Shown: positions 45,376-54,164, counted from the first letter of the stretch. The stretch: 64,000 nt of DNA from Chryseobacterium sp. StRB126 (GCF_000829375.1 NZ_AP014624.1:4960001-5024000); one strand, 5' to 3'. Program-made: numbers and translations. The notes: generated by a model from the letters alone, not told the origin.

Positions 45376-46212
45376 TTAAATACTGCGTGTCATTTCGAAC
45401 TGTGATAACCAGTTTTGAAGGCCTATTTTTTCACCCAGGAATCTCTCTGTTTCTTTAGAGGTATCATCCACATTATTGATAGCCATGGGCCGCCCATCGG
45501 CTATAGCTGTAAAAAGTCCCGACCCAATTCCCTGCTTTCTATAATCTTTGTGTACTGCAATCTGAAGTACCCTTCTTGCTCCAGGATTGTAAATGATATA
45601 TCCTACTAAATTTTCATCTGAATAAGCTCCCAATGTCTGATAATTTTCCGGCATAGGATTCAATACATGAACAGACCCCTGCCATGAAGGTTCAATATCC
45701 CAGAAAGAACAGAGATTATCCCATTGAAAGTCCTTCATTTCATTTATTGTGATCGTAGATTTTTTCACTTCGGAATCGATATTCCCTCTAAAACAAAGCA
45801 ATTTTCTTACAATGCTAAAGCCTAAATTTTCATAAGCCCTGATTGCTGCGGTATTTCCCTCAATAACTTCAAGCAACAGTATAGTAGCACCTCTTTCCTT
45901 TAAAGCAGGAATGATAAAATCATACATTTTTCTTACCAAACCTTTTCCCCTGCTTTCGGGCACTACCCCAGTTCCGCCATTGTAAATAATTTTCTGGCCA
46001 TTCTCCAACTTTTCAGACTGAAGGATAAAACTCACTAATTTTCCTTCTTCAAAAGCACCTACTGAAATATTCATATCTAATTTTTCAGCAACAATTTTCG
46101 CTGCAAGTATTTCTCTCGTAAGATGAAAAGGAACAATATAATCGGAAAAGGAAAGATTAAATACTGCTAAAAGGTCATCTAATTCAACATTGGCTAAGGT
46201 TTTAAACTCCAT
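45376..46212 (-). CDS. double GNAT-domain acetyltransferase
   Basis: A 278-residue protein with two GNAT repeats. The first has GGTGVVPESRGKGLVRKMYDFI near residues 80-100 and IRAYENLGFSIVRKLL. The second has QIAVHKDYRKQGIGSGLFTAI near 218-238. Both acetyl-CoA pyrophosphate loops (R/K-G-K-G; R-K-Q-G-I-G) are intact, though one often has a structural role. Substrate unknown. It lies 31 bases downstream of the cytidine-deaminase-like gene and is probably cotranscribed. Confidence 0.87.
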   Translation of the reverse strand: MEFKTLANVELDDLLAVFNLSFSDYIVPFHLTREILAAKIVAEKLDMNISVGAFEEGKLVSFILQSEKLENGQKIIYNGGTGVVPESRGKGLVRKMYDFIIPALKERGATILLLEVIEGNTAAIRAYENLGFSIVRKLLCFRGNIDSEVKKSTITINEMKDFQWDNLCSFWDIEPSWQGSVHVLNPMPENYQTLGAYSDENLVGYIIYNPGARRVLQIAVHKDYRKQGIGSGLFTAIADGRPMAINNVDDTSKETERFLGEKIGLQNWLSQFEMTRSI

Positions 46213-46243
46213 GAATCTTTATTTTTAAATTATCATTCTACAA

Positions 46244-46639
46244 TTACCATTCTCTGTCAAGATCTTCTTTCCAGTCGTAAGGCATTAATTCTTTCAAGGT
46301 TACAAATACTCCGTTTTTCACTTCTATTACTGCATTGAGATTTTCTTTAGCCAGCTGACTCATCAATTCTCTGCAACGCCCACAGGGTGGAACTGCATTT
46401 CCATCATTTCCCACTGCCACTACAGCTTTGATATACCATTCTCCATTCTTAAGCATTTCTGCGACAGCACTATGTTCAGCACAAAATCCCATAGAACATG
46501 CTGTGTCTATACTGATTCCTGTATATACATTTCCAGCAGCAGTTTCAATAGCTGCAGCAACTCCTCCATATTCTATAAAGTCATTCAGTATTTGGGATTT
46601 TGCAAATTGGCTGGCTATTTCCTTTAAATCTTTTCTCAT
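46244..46639 (-). CDS. cytidine deaminase-family protein
   Basis: A 131-residue zinc hydrolase. The zinc site is CAEHSAVAEML (Cys ligand, Glu proton shuttle) and PPCGRCREL (two Cys), the tetrameric cytidine deaminase pattern. GNVYTGISIDTACSMG supplies the substrate strand. It may act on cytidine or on a related base such as blasticidin-type nucleosides. It follows the GrpB-family gene by 11 bases and shares its operon. Confidence 0.85.
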   Translation of the reverse strand: MRKDLKEIASQFAKSQILNDFIEYGGVAAAIETAAGNVYTGISIDTACSMGFCAEHSAVAEMLKNGEWYIKAVVAVGNDGNAVPPCGRCRELMSQLAKENLNAVIEVKNGVFVTLKELMPYDWKEDLDREW

Positions 46640-46650
46640 TGGACAAAGTA

Positions 46651-47253
46651 TTAAGTTGTCTGATTATTTAAATACCATTGAACAGCATTCTGTTCTTCTC
46701 TTTTGATAAATAGATCTTTTCTATCGTTATAATCATTGCCATCCAACCATTCCATTATACTGAGTTTTTCTTTTAATCGTTGATACTCCTCCTTTACTTC
46801 AGGATGAGTGCGAAGATAGTCCCGGAATGCAATGTGACGGAGCCAATGTTCTGATGAAACAGGGAAGGTATGGATATGGGCTATCCGAAGATGATGATTG
46901 TGAAGTTCTTCTGGAATTTCATCTTCTGAATGAATAATTTCCGGAAATCCCAAGTTCTGAGGCTTATCTGTCAACTTAATGAAAAAACGGCGATACGGCA
47001 TATCTTTATTGTACTTTTCATAGTACACATAATCCTTTCCTTGTAATAATAGGGGAAATTTATTGAGTTCGGATTCATCTTTTACCCCAATCATAATATC
47101 TATAATAGGTTTTGCTGATAATCCTTCTACAGAAGTGCTTCCAATATGTTGTATTTGGGGATCTAAAAAGCCTATACTTTTCTCCAGTTCATTTTTAATG
47201 GATTCAAACTGGTTGCTCCAGGATGGATTGTATTTTTCAAAAGTAACTTTCAT
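46651..47253 (-). CDS. GrpB/UPF0157 family protein, nucleotidyltransferase fold
   Basis: A product of about 200 residues with the GrpB pattern: IQHIGSTSVEGLSAKPIIDIMIGV (nucleotidyltransferase-like GS motif and Asp pair), YEKYNKDMPYRRFFIKL and HWLRHIAFRDYLRTHPEVKEEYQRLKEKL. Function is not well established. The frame extends to 47274, but the ATG at 47253 (MKVTFEKY) gives the usual start. It is first in a three-gene operon with the deaminase and GNAT genes. Confidence 0.87.
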   Translation of the reverse strand: MKVTFEKYNPSWSNQFESIKNELEKSIGFLDPQIQHIGSTSVEGLSAKPIIDIMIGVKDESELNKFPLLLQGKDYVYYEKYNKDMPYRRFFIKLTDKPQNLGFPEIIHSEDEIPEELHNHHLRIAHIHTFPVSSEHWLRHIAFRDYLRTHPEVKEEYQRLKEKLSIMEWLDGNDYNDRKDLFIKREEQNAVQWYLNNQTT

Positions 47254-47343
47254 GGGCATCCGCTTACTACACAAATATAAAAAAAATAAGGCAACGCCCT
47301 TGAATAAAGGCTATTAAAACCTATGATTAATACATAAAAGAAC

Positions 47344-47369
47344 AATACCCCTGAAAAATCAGAGGTATT
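47344..47369 (-). terminator. weak terminator of the redox operon
   Basis: AATACC-C-CTGA and TCAG-A-GGTATT arms lie 25 bases beyond the stop of the last operon gene. The T-run on the minus strand is interrupted. Confidence 0.5.
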
Positions 47370-47394
47370 ATTAAAAATATCTGGATATGTTTTT

Positions 47395-48159
47395 TTATTC
47401 TTTGATTAACTTTTCGTAGGATAAGTTCCCATCTTTTAATTTGATTTCAAAATAATACGTTCCCTGCTTAAGATCTTCAACATTGATATTTTCTCCATCC
47501 GGTTTTACAGATTTCACTTTTCTCCCTGTTGCATCATAGATTTCAAGAGAATGGATCTTGTCAACATTTTTGAAATTCACAATAGTCTTAGCCGGATTAG
47601 GATAAAGACCAATTTTCTTATTTTCTGCTGCTGCAATTTCACTTGTAGACAGACTACTTGCTGCCATTGTTAATGTAGCATACCCTCTATTTGTAGAACT
47701 GTGCTGAGAAATTGCTAAGCTATTTCCTTTTGCAAAAAAAATATCCAGCGGCCCTGCTGAATTGGATATTGAATAATCTCCAGCACTTCCCGCTAAACTT
47801 CTTGTAGCTATTACAGTACGAGTAGACCCTACTACAGTATTTGAAGTAATTGTCCAATCCTGAATAGCATCTACGGTTGGAAACTGTCCTATTCCATTAA
47901 AACTGTAATCAAGATTTGAATTAGTAGTAGAATTAGTATTATAAATGAATCCATCAGCGCCGGCTGCCATTCCTACATCTCCTGCTCCTATTGCAAGATA
48001 AGAAGTACTGCTTCCTGTGAGTGTCAAAGTTACCAAAGTAGGTGAAGTTTCCAATTTCACTGTCATTCCGGTCCCGCCAAGGGTTACTGTACCCGAGGAA
48101 AACTGTGCCCATGCAAAATTTGCAATAAGCAATCCTAATGTAAGTAAAGTTTTTTTCAT
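47395..48159 (-). CDS. secreted DOMON-like protein with T9SS sorting domain
   Basis: The 254-residue protein has a signal peptide (MKKTLLTLGLLIANFAWAQ). Residues about 20-165 look like a DOMON-type beta-sandwich: SYLAIGAGDVGMAAGADGFIY, a W in IQDWTIT, and LAISQHSSTNRGYATL with the late histidine that often ligates heme. A T9SS domain follows (IGLYPNPAKTIVNF, YDATGRKV, LKQGTYYFEI). It begins one base after the ankyrin gene stop and is last in a five-gene operon with a cytochrome c. The DOMON reading is by eye and needs a profile search. Confidence 0.65.
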   Translation of the reverse strand: MKKTLLTLGLLIANFAWAQFSSGTVTLGGTGMTVKLETSPTLVTLTLTGSSTSYLAIGAGDVGMAAGADGFIYNTNSTTNSNLDYSFNGIGQFPTVDAIQDWTITSNTVVGSTRTVIATRSLAGSAGDYSISNSAGPLDIFFAKGNSLAISQHSSTNRGYATLTMAASSLSTSEIAAAENKKIGLYPNPAKTIVNFKNVDKIHSLEIYDATGRKVKSVKPDGENINVEDLKQGTYYFEIKLKDGNLSYEKLIKE

Positions 48160-48160
48160 A

Positions 48161-48685
48161 TCATTTTTTTAAGAGGTTAATAATTTCTTCCTTGTGAGTT
48201 TGTAAGGCATATTCAAAGGGGGTCATCCCCATTGAGTCTTTTATTGATTTGTCAGCTTTATATTTAAGCAGAAGTTCAATGAGTTCTTTATTCCCGAATT
48301 TTACTGCCCAAAATAACGGTGTAGAACCTGTATCATCTGCAATATTGGGATCTGCATTTTTCTTTAGTAAATCTTCAACCAACTTTTTATTGTATTTCAC
48401 GGAAAGGCCTGCCAATGCTGTTCCTTCTCTGCTTTTATAGTTTACATCTTTTACATGATCTATTAAAAATTCAGCTACTTCTACATTCCCTCTGTAACAA
48501 GCTAGAATAAGAGGAGAAAAACCATTTTCATTGGATTGATTGATGATATCAGGATTCTGCTTCATCAGTTCTTTTACTTCGGAAACCGTTCCACTTCTGG
48601 CAATATCAAATATTGATTTCGATTTCTCCTGGGCCAATAAAAAAGATCCCAGAAATACACTCAGTGCTATAATCAGGTTTCTCAT
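48161..48685 (-). CDS. periplasmic ankyrin-repeat protein
   Basis: The 174-residue protein has a signal peptide (MRNLIIALSVFLGSFLLAQ) and four ankyrin repeats (NENGFSPLILACYRGNVEVAEFLI, REGTALAGLSVKYNKKLVEDLL, DDTGSTPLFWAVKFGNKELIELLL, DSMGMTPFEYALQTHKEEII). It probably acts as a binding scaffold or protector of a periplasmic partner. The start overlaps the YceI gene by four bases, so the pair is translationally coupled. Confidence 0.87.
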   Translation of the reverse strand: MRNLIIALSVFLGSFLLAQEKSKSIFDIARSGTVSEVKELMKQNPDIINQSNENGFSPLILACYRGNVEVAEFLIDHVKDVNYKSREGTALAGLSVKYNKKLVEDLLKKNADPNIADDTGSTPLFWAVKFGNKELIELLLKYKADKSIKDSMGMTPFEYALQTHKEEIINLLKK

Positions 48686-49224
48686 TTTATCAGTATATAA
48701 TTATATTCAACATTTACATTTTCAGCAATTTTCTTAGTAACCACTTTAGGTATTGTTACTTTGTAATCTGCCGGTTTTGCCACAAAGCTTCCCTGCATAT
48801 AAATCTTTCCATCCTTTGCATACACTGAAGCTGCAGAGGTTATCGCTTTATCTACTCCATGAAAGTTTAAGGTACCCTGAACTGTATATTTCTGTGGGCT
48901 GGCAGTAAGTTTTGATTTGTCGAAGCCTACAATTTTTCCTTTAAATGTAGTTTTAGGAAATTTTGCGGACTCAGCATAGCTTTCATTGAAATGCTCTTCC
49001 ATTAATTTGGTTTTAAAATGGAAATTTTTAACAACAGAAACAGATGCCATTTCTCCGGTATCAGCATTAAGAATAACCAGATTGGCATCATCCTGGGCAT
49101 AAATATCTTCAAAAAGGGGTACGGATGCTTCAAATGTTAGTTTACCGGTTTTGGAACTGTATTTCTGGGCTGAAGCGTAACCGCCAAAAAGCAGGAATAC
49201 GCTTAATAATGTTAGTTTTTTCAT
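48682..49224 (-). CDS. YceI-family periplasmic protein
   Basis: The 180-residue protein has a signal peptide (MKKLTLLSVFLLFGGYASAQ) and a lipocalin-like YceI domain: FEASVPLFEDIYAQ, VVKNFHFKTKLMEEHFNE, SAKFPKTTFKGKI and VQGTLNFHGVDK. Known YceI folds bind long isoprenoid chains such as polyprenyl quinones. In this operon, beside a cytochrome c, it might bind a quinone or lipid. Ten bases separate it from the cytochrome gene. Confidence 0.9.
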   Translation of the reverse strand: MKKLTLLSVFLLFGGYASAQKYSSKTGKLTFEASVPLFEDIYAQDDANLVILNADTGEMASVSVVKNFHFKTKLMEEHFNESYAESAKFPKTTFKGKIVGFDKSKLTASPQKYTVQGTLNFHGVDKAITSAASVYAKDGKIYMQGSFVAKPADYKVTIPKVVTKKIAENVNVEYNYILIK

Positions 49225-49234
49225 ATCAAATATT

Positions 49235-49582
49235 TTAGTTTTCGGTTAAGCCATCAGCTTTCCACTTAATGAAAGTGTTAATCTGAGTGGCGGATAACGA
49301 ACCGCCTTTAGGCATTTTCTGTGGGTCTCCATTTGCTCTCTGAATACGGTCTAAAATCCCGTCTATATTATTCTTAACCTGATCATAAGTGGCTAAAGGT
49401 TTAAAACTTCCTGCAGAGTGGCAACCAATACAGTTATTGTCCATAATCGGCTTTATATCTGCTGTATATTTTACAGGTAAGATAATAGGGGTGTTATCTG
49501 AAATTTCCTCATAGGTTCTGCTTTCACAGGCAATAAGGATCGCTGCGAATGATATGGCCAGTATGTATATTCCTTTTCTCAT
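49235..49582 (-). CDS. c-type cytochrome lipoprotein, single heme
   Basis: The product of about 115 residues begins MRKGIYILAISFAAILIAC, a lipoprotein signal with the cysteine at 19. One heme-binding motif, CIGCH, lies in PIMDNNCIGCHSAGSFKPL, and a Met in DPQKMPKGG is a likely distal ligand. The frame extends upstream to 49708, but the ATG at 49582 begins the signal peptide and lies one base after the DUF5777 stop. It should transfer electrons at the membrane surface. Confidence 0.87.
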   Translation of the reverse strand: MRKGIYILAISFAAILIACESRTYEEISDNTPIILPVKYTADIKPIMDNNCIGCHSAGSFKPLATYDQVKNNIDGILDRIQRANGDPQKMPKGGSLSATQINTFIKWKADGLTEN

Positions 49583-49583
49583 A

Positions 49584-50426
49584 TTAAAAAACTCTGTAAA
49601 GGTTAAACCCAAAGAAAATGTGTCCTTTTCCCCAATTTCCGGATGCATTCGTAAGATACCCGATATCTGAATTGATCTGGGAATTTGTAAATAAAAGCTG
49701 AAAAACATGTCCCCCGGTTTCTATATCCACTCCTAATGACAAGGGGTTTTTATAAAAACTGTGATTGTCGAAATTCACAAAATATTCTGCATTTACAGAA
49801 ATTCTTTTTGAGATTTTATAGCGGCCGCCAAGGCCGGCAAGAAATTGGTTTTTATCTTCTACAGTAGGTTCATAAAGATTCTTATGTACATATGAAGGGG
49901 TAAACTGTAATGAAAATTTATCGCTAAATCTTCTGGAAATAAGAGCCTGTGTAAGATAAGACAGTCTGTCACTGAATCTAAGATGCGGATATGTATCTTT
50001 ATCTAAGGCTGTATTGGCACCCATTACATGATAGCCAACAACATCTACGGGAAAGTTCTCATTTTGTTTTACCAATCTATATTTAATGCCACCTTCAAAA
50101 GTTTTCATATTGGTTTCCCGGGACAGGCTTAAAGATATGGCATCTGTAACCCCGTAGATCACCCCCAGTTTGGTAGAAGCATTATCCAGTCCGAAAAAAT
50201 CTTTAAAACCGGCGCTTACATCGCCAAACCGATGGGCAACAACCATATACCATTCTTTTTTGGCGGCAAGTTTAGTGGATTGTCCGGTCACAATCTGCAA
50301 GGCTTTGAATGCAGGTTGTGAAGTATCTGTATTGGTTTGTACAGTATCAATATCTTTCAGCAGATCTTCCTGTGCAAAGGCAAAAACTGATGAAAGTACC
50401 GACAAAAATAAGAGAGCTTTCGTCAT
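49584..50426 (-). CDS. DUF5777-family outer-membrane beta-barrel protein
   Basis: The 280-residue protein has a signal peptide (MTKALLFLSVLSSVFAFAQ). It continues FKALQIVTGQSTKLAAKKEWYMVVAHRFGDV, the N-terminal DUF5777 pattern, then aromatic-ended strands up to the terminal FFGFNLYRVF. It is probably an outer-membrane barrel of unknown function. It is first of a five-gene operon with a cytochrome c, YceI, ankyrin and DOMON-like genes. A CRP/FNR-type palindrome lies 60 bases upstream. Confidence 0.83.
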   Translation of the reverse strand: MTKALLFLSVLSSVFAFAQEDLLKDIDTVQTNTDTSQPAFKALQIVTGQSTKLAAKKEWYMVVAHRFGDVSAGFKDFFGLDNASTKLGVIYGVTDAISLSLSRETNMKTFEGGIKYRLVKQNENFPVDVVGYHVMGANTALDKDTYPHLRFSDRLSYLTQALISRRFSDKFSLQFTPSYVHKNLYEPTVEDKNQFLAGLGGRYKISKRISVNAEYFVNFDNHSFYKNPLSLGVDIETGGHVFQLLFTNSQINSDIGYLTNASGNWGKGHIFFGFNLYRVF

Positions 50427-50485
50427 ATTACAATTTCTATTAAATTATGATATAACAAATCTATCGTGTTATCAATTCAAAAATA

Positions 50486-50501
50486 TGTGATAAAAGTCAC
50501 C
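50486..50501. promoter_or_regulatory. CRP/FNR-type palindrome
   Basis: TGTGATAAAAGTCACC has TGTGA-N6-TCAC symmetry with one mismatch. It lies 60 bases before the redox operon start and 53 bases beyond the stop of a Crp/Fnr gene, which is the likely regulator. Confidence 0.6.
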
Positions 50502-50553
50502 AAGAAAATAGTTTTTATCAATCATAAATTTAAAAGATTTAAAACAATATAAA

Positions 50554-51201
50554 TTAGACTAATCTAACATTGTCATTTACAGCGACTTTTATTCCTTCTT
50601 TTGTTTGCAGAATATCTCCATCACTTTCAATTTTCTTTAAAACTCTGCTTACCACTTCTCTGGAGGTTCCAAGATTATTGGCGATTTCCCTGTGAGTAAT
50701 CTTTATGGGATTGTACCCAGTGACGGAAATTTGCTGTTTGATATAATTAAGAACTCTTTTGTCCAGGCGGTGAAAAACAGCGTCGTTTACCATACTCATT
50801 ACTTCTGAAAATCGCCTGTCGTATTCACGATAAAACAATTTATTAATCTCAGGAAATCTCACCAGCCATTCATGCATAATGGAAACAGGAACCAACAATG
50901 CTTCGGAATCTTCCTCTGCAACAGCATATACCCTGCTTATATAATCTGTAAAAATAGATGAAAAGGTCATCAGGCAGCTATCATTTTCTCTAATATAATA
51001 ATAGATAAGCTCTCTTCCATCGTTAAGTGTGAAAACTTTTATGGATCCTTTCGTCAAAAAAGGGACATACTTATTTTTCTGCCCTTCCCTCACTATTTCA
51101 GTCTTTGATTTTATATCTGCTAAAACAGCATGCTTCTGAAACTCATCCAGAAAATCGTTTCCTAAGAACCCGAATTTCTGAATAATAAATTGATTATTCA
51201 T
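50554..51201 (-). CDS. Crp/Fnr-family transcriptional regulator
   Basis: The 215-residue protein has an N-terminal cyclic-nucleotide-like beta-roll (residues about 20-110, with EIVREGQKNKYVPFLTKGSIKVF) and a C-terminal winged helix with KITHREIANNLGTSREVVSRVLKKIESDGDI. No N-terminal cysteine cluster for a [4Fe-4S] center is present, so it is not a classic oxygen-sensing Fnr. It is upstream of the redox operon in the same direction. A palindrome 44 bases before its start may serve autoregulation. Confidence 0.92.
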   Translation of the reverse strand: MNNQFIIQKFGFLGNDFLDEFQKHAVLADIKSKTEIVREGQKNKYVPFLTKGSIKVFTLNDGRELIYYYIRENDSCLMTFSSIFTDYISRVYAVAEEDSEALLVPVSIMHEWLVRFPEINKLFYREYDRRFSEVMSMVNDAVFHRLDKRVLNYIKQQISVTGYNPIKITHREIANNLGTSREVVSRVLKKIESDGDILQTKEGIKVAVNDNVRLV

Positions 51202-51244
51202 ATCCTTCTTCCTTCAATATTCTGAAACAAATATATAAAACAGG

Positions 51245-51258
51245 ATCAAATATTTGAT
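51245..51258. promoter_or_regulatory. 14-base palindrome upstream of the Crp/Fnr gene
   Basis: ATCAAATATTTGAT is a perfect palindrome built of ATCAA/TTGAT arms, 44 bases before the regulator start. It is a candidate autoregulatory site. TATATTTG on the minus strand (51228-51235) may be the -7 element. Confidence 0.4.
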
Positions 51259-51363
51259 AAAAAACAAAAAACTTTAATTATTAATACATAAATACTACTC
51301 AAAAACTTCTTTATGTAAATATTTACCATAAAATAATTCACTGTATTAACAATTTGTAATAAA

Positions 51364-51393
51364 AAAACTGTTTCATAAAAATGAAACAGTTTT
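51364..51393 (-). terminator. terminator of the TonB receptor gene
   Basis: AAAACTGTTTCAT and ATGAAACAGTTTT form a perfect 13-base stem with an AAAA loop. Read on the minus strand it is followed by a T-run, 20 bases beyond the receptor stop. Confidence 0.88.
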
Positions 51394-51413
51394 GTAAAAG
51401 TCTATATTTCAGA

Positions 51414-53564
51414 TCAGAATCTGTATTTCAGATTAGCTCCATAAAAGAAATAAGATTTATTAGGCCCCGGATTAAGATCTGTAGGAACTGAATAATTACT
51501 TCCTTTATCTGAATCATTGATGTTATTTCCAAGGAATAAGAACGTATAATTAATCTGGTTGGTAAGATTATTACCCATCACATAAAGATCTACATCAAAC
51601 TTCCCAAAGGTCTTTTTATATCCTAATTTTGCATTTAGTAATCCAAATCCTTTTACAAGATTTTTGTTATTAAAGTTAGTATATACCTGTCCCAGATAGT
51701 TATATGTATTTAATAGATAAAAACCCTGCTTGGTATAGATATCTAACCCTAATGCATATTTATTTCTCGGAACTCCCACTACATTTTGGTGGTTGTATGA
51801 ATCTTCTTTCCCACCTACTATAGTAGTGAAAGATTTATATTTAGCATCGTAATAAGAAAGGTTTACAAACGGAACTACTCTTTCGATAAATGAATTCTCT
51901 GATCTGTACTGATATCCGATACTAAACTCAAGTCCCGTATTTTTCTGACTTCCGGTATTAGCCCAGTAGGTTTGCCCCGGAATGGGACTATTAGGGATAA
52001 CCAGTTGTGTAAGTTTATCAGAATAGTCGATTCTAAATGCAGAAATACGATAATCTAACTTTGTATTGAGTAAAAGCCCATGTACACTGAAATCAAACAT
52101 TCTTGCGCGCTCAGGTTTTAAATCATCATTCGTCATGTTTGTAGCAGTAATAAATGAAGAGGCTGCGGTAGGAGAATTATACCCTTCACTATAGCTTAAA
52201 TTAAAGATCTGATGTTTCCATTCTTTCTGCAAAGCAAAGTGAGGGGTGTACGCCATGTCATATTTCTTGTTGAATGACTGGTCTTTACGACCGGCGATCA
52301 AACCTGGCAATGCATAAAGATCTGTTCTATCATAATTTGTTCTATTAGCACTTATCCCTGCCAATAAAGTAAGTCCCCAGGGTTTATAAGTAAGATAATC
52401 AATCACAAAGTAGGTGGATTGATTGTTATTATATTTAAAATAGGAAGCCCCACTCATCCCTGTTGTCTGTAAAGGTTCAGTTTCAGAACCGGTAAATCGA
52501 TAGCTTGAAGTCGTAGATACTGAATTTTGTATTTCCGCTCCAAAATCTAAACGGTTTTCAAAATCCTTAAACTCATTCTTTAATGTAAAAGTGGAACGCA
52601 ATCCTACATTCGGAGAGCTTGTAACTCCATAGGCTCCCGCTGAAACACTTTCCGTATTTGCATTATAATAAAACAAGGTGGTATAGTTTCTTAAATTAGA
52701 AGTAAGACTTACCATATTACTCAATCCTACTCTTGTTGATTTTATTTTCGTTCCTGAGTTTTTTCGGATATAGGCAGGATTCCCGTTATCAATTCCTGCA
52801 TAATAATCATCATATGAAATCTGTCCTGAAGTATGTTCATAGGAATAAGCCTGGCTTGCAAAGAAACTTAACTGATCTTTTTTTCCAAGCTTAACAGTAC
52901 CATTCACGTTAAAGAAATTTTTCAGTCCGCCACCATTTGGTCTGTATCCATCCGTTTCAAGGTGTCCGTATGCTGCACTTACAGAGTAATTCTCATCAGC
53001 AACATTCAATTGTGTTCTGGACTGGAATGTTTTAAATGCTCCGAACATAGCATTTTCAGAAATGGATGCTCCTTTTGTAAAATCAGGACGGGTATAAAAA
53101 CGGACTGCTCCTCCAACTCCGCCACCATACATGGTTGCTGCCGGACCTTTGATAACTTCTACATTGGTTACATAGGCGAAGTCAACATCATCCAGAACAG
53201 TCACCCCTTCAGCGTTGGTTAACGGCATATTATTCCAGTAGGCTTTCACACCCCAGTTATTGAACTTCTGATCGTTTCCATATCCACGAAGCACTAGTCT
53301 TTGTCCACCAAAATTGGTTCGTTTATCTACCTGAAGTCCGGGCATTGTTGACAATGTTTGATCAATAGCTGCAGGATTATTCCTGTTAAGATCTTCTTCG
53401 GAAAGCGTTTCTACAGATTGTCCGTGTCTTTTGAATTCTGCACGTTCCTGTTTTATTTTCTTTCTACCAAGGATGTTAACTTCATCAATTGATCCTTCCT
53501 GCACCTGTTGAGCATGAGCGATAGCGCAACCTAACATTGCTGCTATGCATATATATTTTTTCAT
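51414..53564 (-). CDS. TonB-dependent receptor (FecA/siderophore-like)
   Basis: The 716-residue protein has a signal peptide (MKKYICIAAMLGCAIAHAQ), a plug domain to about residue 150 (SVETLSEEDLNRNNPAAIDQTLSTMPGLQV, GGQRLVLRGYG, NVEVIKGPAATMYGGGVGGAVRF) and a 22-strand barrel ending in FYGANLKYRF. The full-length plug and barrel resemble ferric-siderophore receptors; the ligand is unknown. It ends a minus-strand series with two small envelope genes and a BNR/T9SS gene upstream. Confidence 0.92.
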   Translation of the reverse strand: MKKYICIAAMLGCAIAHAQQVQEGSIDEVNILGRKKIKQERAEFKRHGQSVETLSEEDLNRNNPAAIDQTLSTMPGLQVDKRTNFGGQRLVLRGYGNDQKFNNWGVKAYWNNMPLTNAEGVTVLDDVDFAYVTNVEVIKGPAATMYGGGVGGAVRFYTRPDFTKGASISENAMFGAFKTFQSRTQLNVADENYSVSAAYGHLETDGYRPNGGGLKNFFNVNGTVKLGKKDQLSFFASQAYSYEHTSGQISYDDYYAGIDNGNPAYIRKNSGTKIKSTRVGLSNMVSLTSNLRNYTTLFYYNANTESVSAGAYGVTSSPNVGLRSTFTLKNEFKDFENRLDFGAEIQNSVSTTSSYRFTGSETEPLQTTGMSGASYFKYNNNQSTYFVIDYLTYKPWGLTLLAGISANRTNYDRTDLYALPGLIAGRKDQSFNKKYDMAYTPHFALQKEWKHQIFNLSYSEGYNSPTAASSFITATNMTNDDLKPERARMFDFSVHGLLLNTKLDYRISAFRIDYSDKLTQLVIPNSPIPGQTYWANTGSQKNTGLEFSIGYQYRSENSFIERVVPFVNLSYYDAKYKSFTTIVGGKEDSYNHQNVVGVPRNKYALGLDIYTKQGFYLLNTYNYLGQVYTNFNNKNLVKGFGLLNAKLGYKKTFGKFDVDLYVMGNNLTNQINYTFLFLGNNINDSDKGSNYSVPTDLNPGPNKSYFFYGANLKYRF

Positions 53565-53601
53565 TATTTAAAAATTAGTTATCATTAATATTATATTCAC
53601 T

Positions 53602-54150
53602 TTAAACAAAGTGATTCTCCGGAGGCGGAATACTAATGGATAAATAATGAGTACTTTCTAATAGATGATAGTGATTGTGTGTTGTATTTAAATCCAGCGC
53701 TAAAAAAATGAAAGATCCCTTTCCACCAAGAATGGTAAAACGGGATGTTTTAAGCAAAACTTTCTTATGACCCGGGAGATCAATCTGGGTGCTCAGGTTT
53801 CTTTTTTTAACGGTTAATTTTTTTGAAAGGTCCACCAATGAATTGATGATAATGTCTTTTTTATCAAGGTAACAGAGAAAGTGTTTTTTCCCATTAACCT
53901 TGCTCACCCGAACAACATCATAAGAAAATCCGTTAAGCACAAATTCTTTATCTTCTTTCCATTCTGCTTTTACAAGATCATCTTCTGTAAAACATACGGT
54001 TTGCGATTTCTTTAAAGAATGCCGGGTAATATTATACTGTGTATGTTCGTATAGTTTTCTTTTTACATGCGAAACAACCTTGTAAGCCATATTATTAAAT
54101 AACATGATTACCGGAATACATAAAAAGATAAAAAATAGTTTTCTATTCAA
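53602..54150 (-). CDS. single-pass envelope protein with histidine-rich tail, unknown function
   Basis: The 182-residue protein has an N-terminal hydrophobic helix (residues about 5-22) as signal or anchor. A soluble beta-rich domain follows, and the tail contains THNHYHLLESTHYL and ENHFV, unusually rich in His. No family is recognised. It lies 37 bases upstream of the TonB receptor gene and 14 bases downstream of a lipoprotein gene. The histidines might bind metal and link it to receptor uptake; this is inference. Confidence 0.65.
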   Translation of the reverse strand: MNRKLFFIFLCIPVIMLFNNMAYKVVSHVKRKLYEHTQYNITRHSLKKSQTVCFTEDDLVKAEWKEDKEFVLNGFSYDVVRVSKVNGKKHFLCYLDKKDIIINSLVDLSKKLTVKKRNLSTQIDLPGHKKVLLKTSRFTILGGKGSFIFLALDLNTTHNHYHLLESTHYLSISIPPPENHFV

Positions 54151-54164
54151 AAATAAAGGATATT

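Noticed and set aside
49583..49708. N-terminal extension of the cytochrome c lipoprotein
   Set aside because: It overlaps the DUF5777 gene and hides a good lipoprotein signal that begins at 49582.
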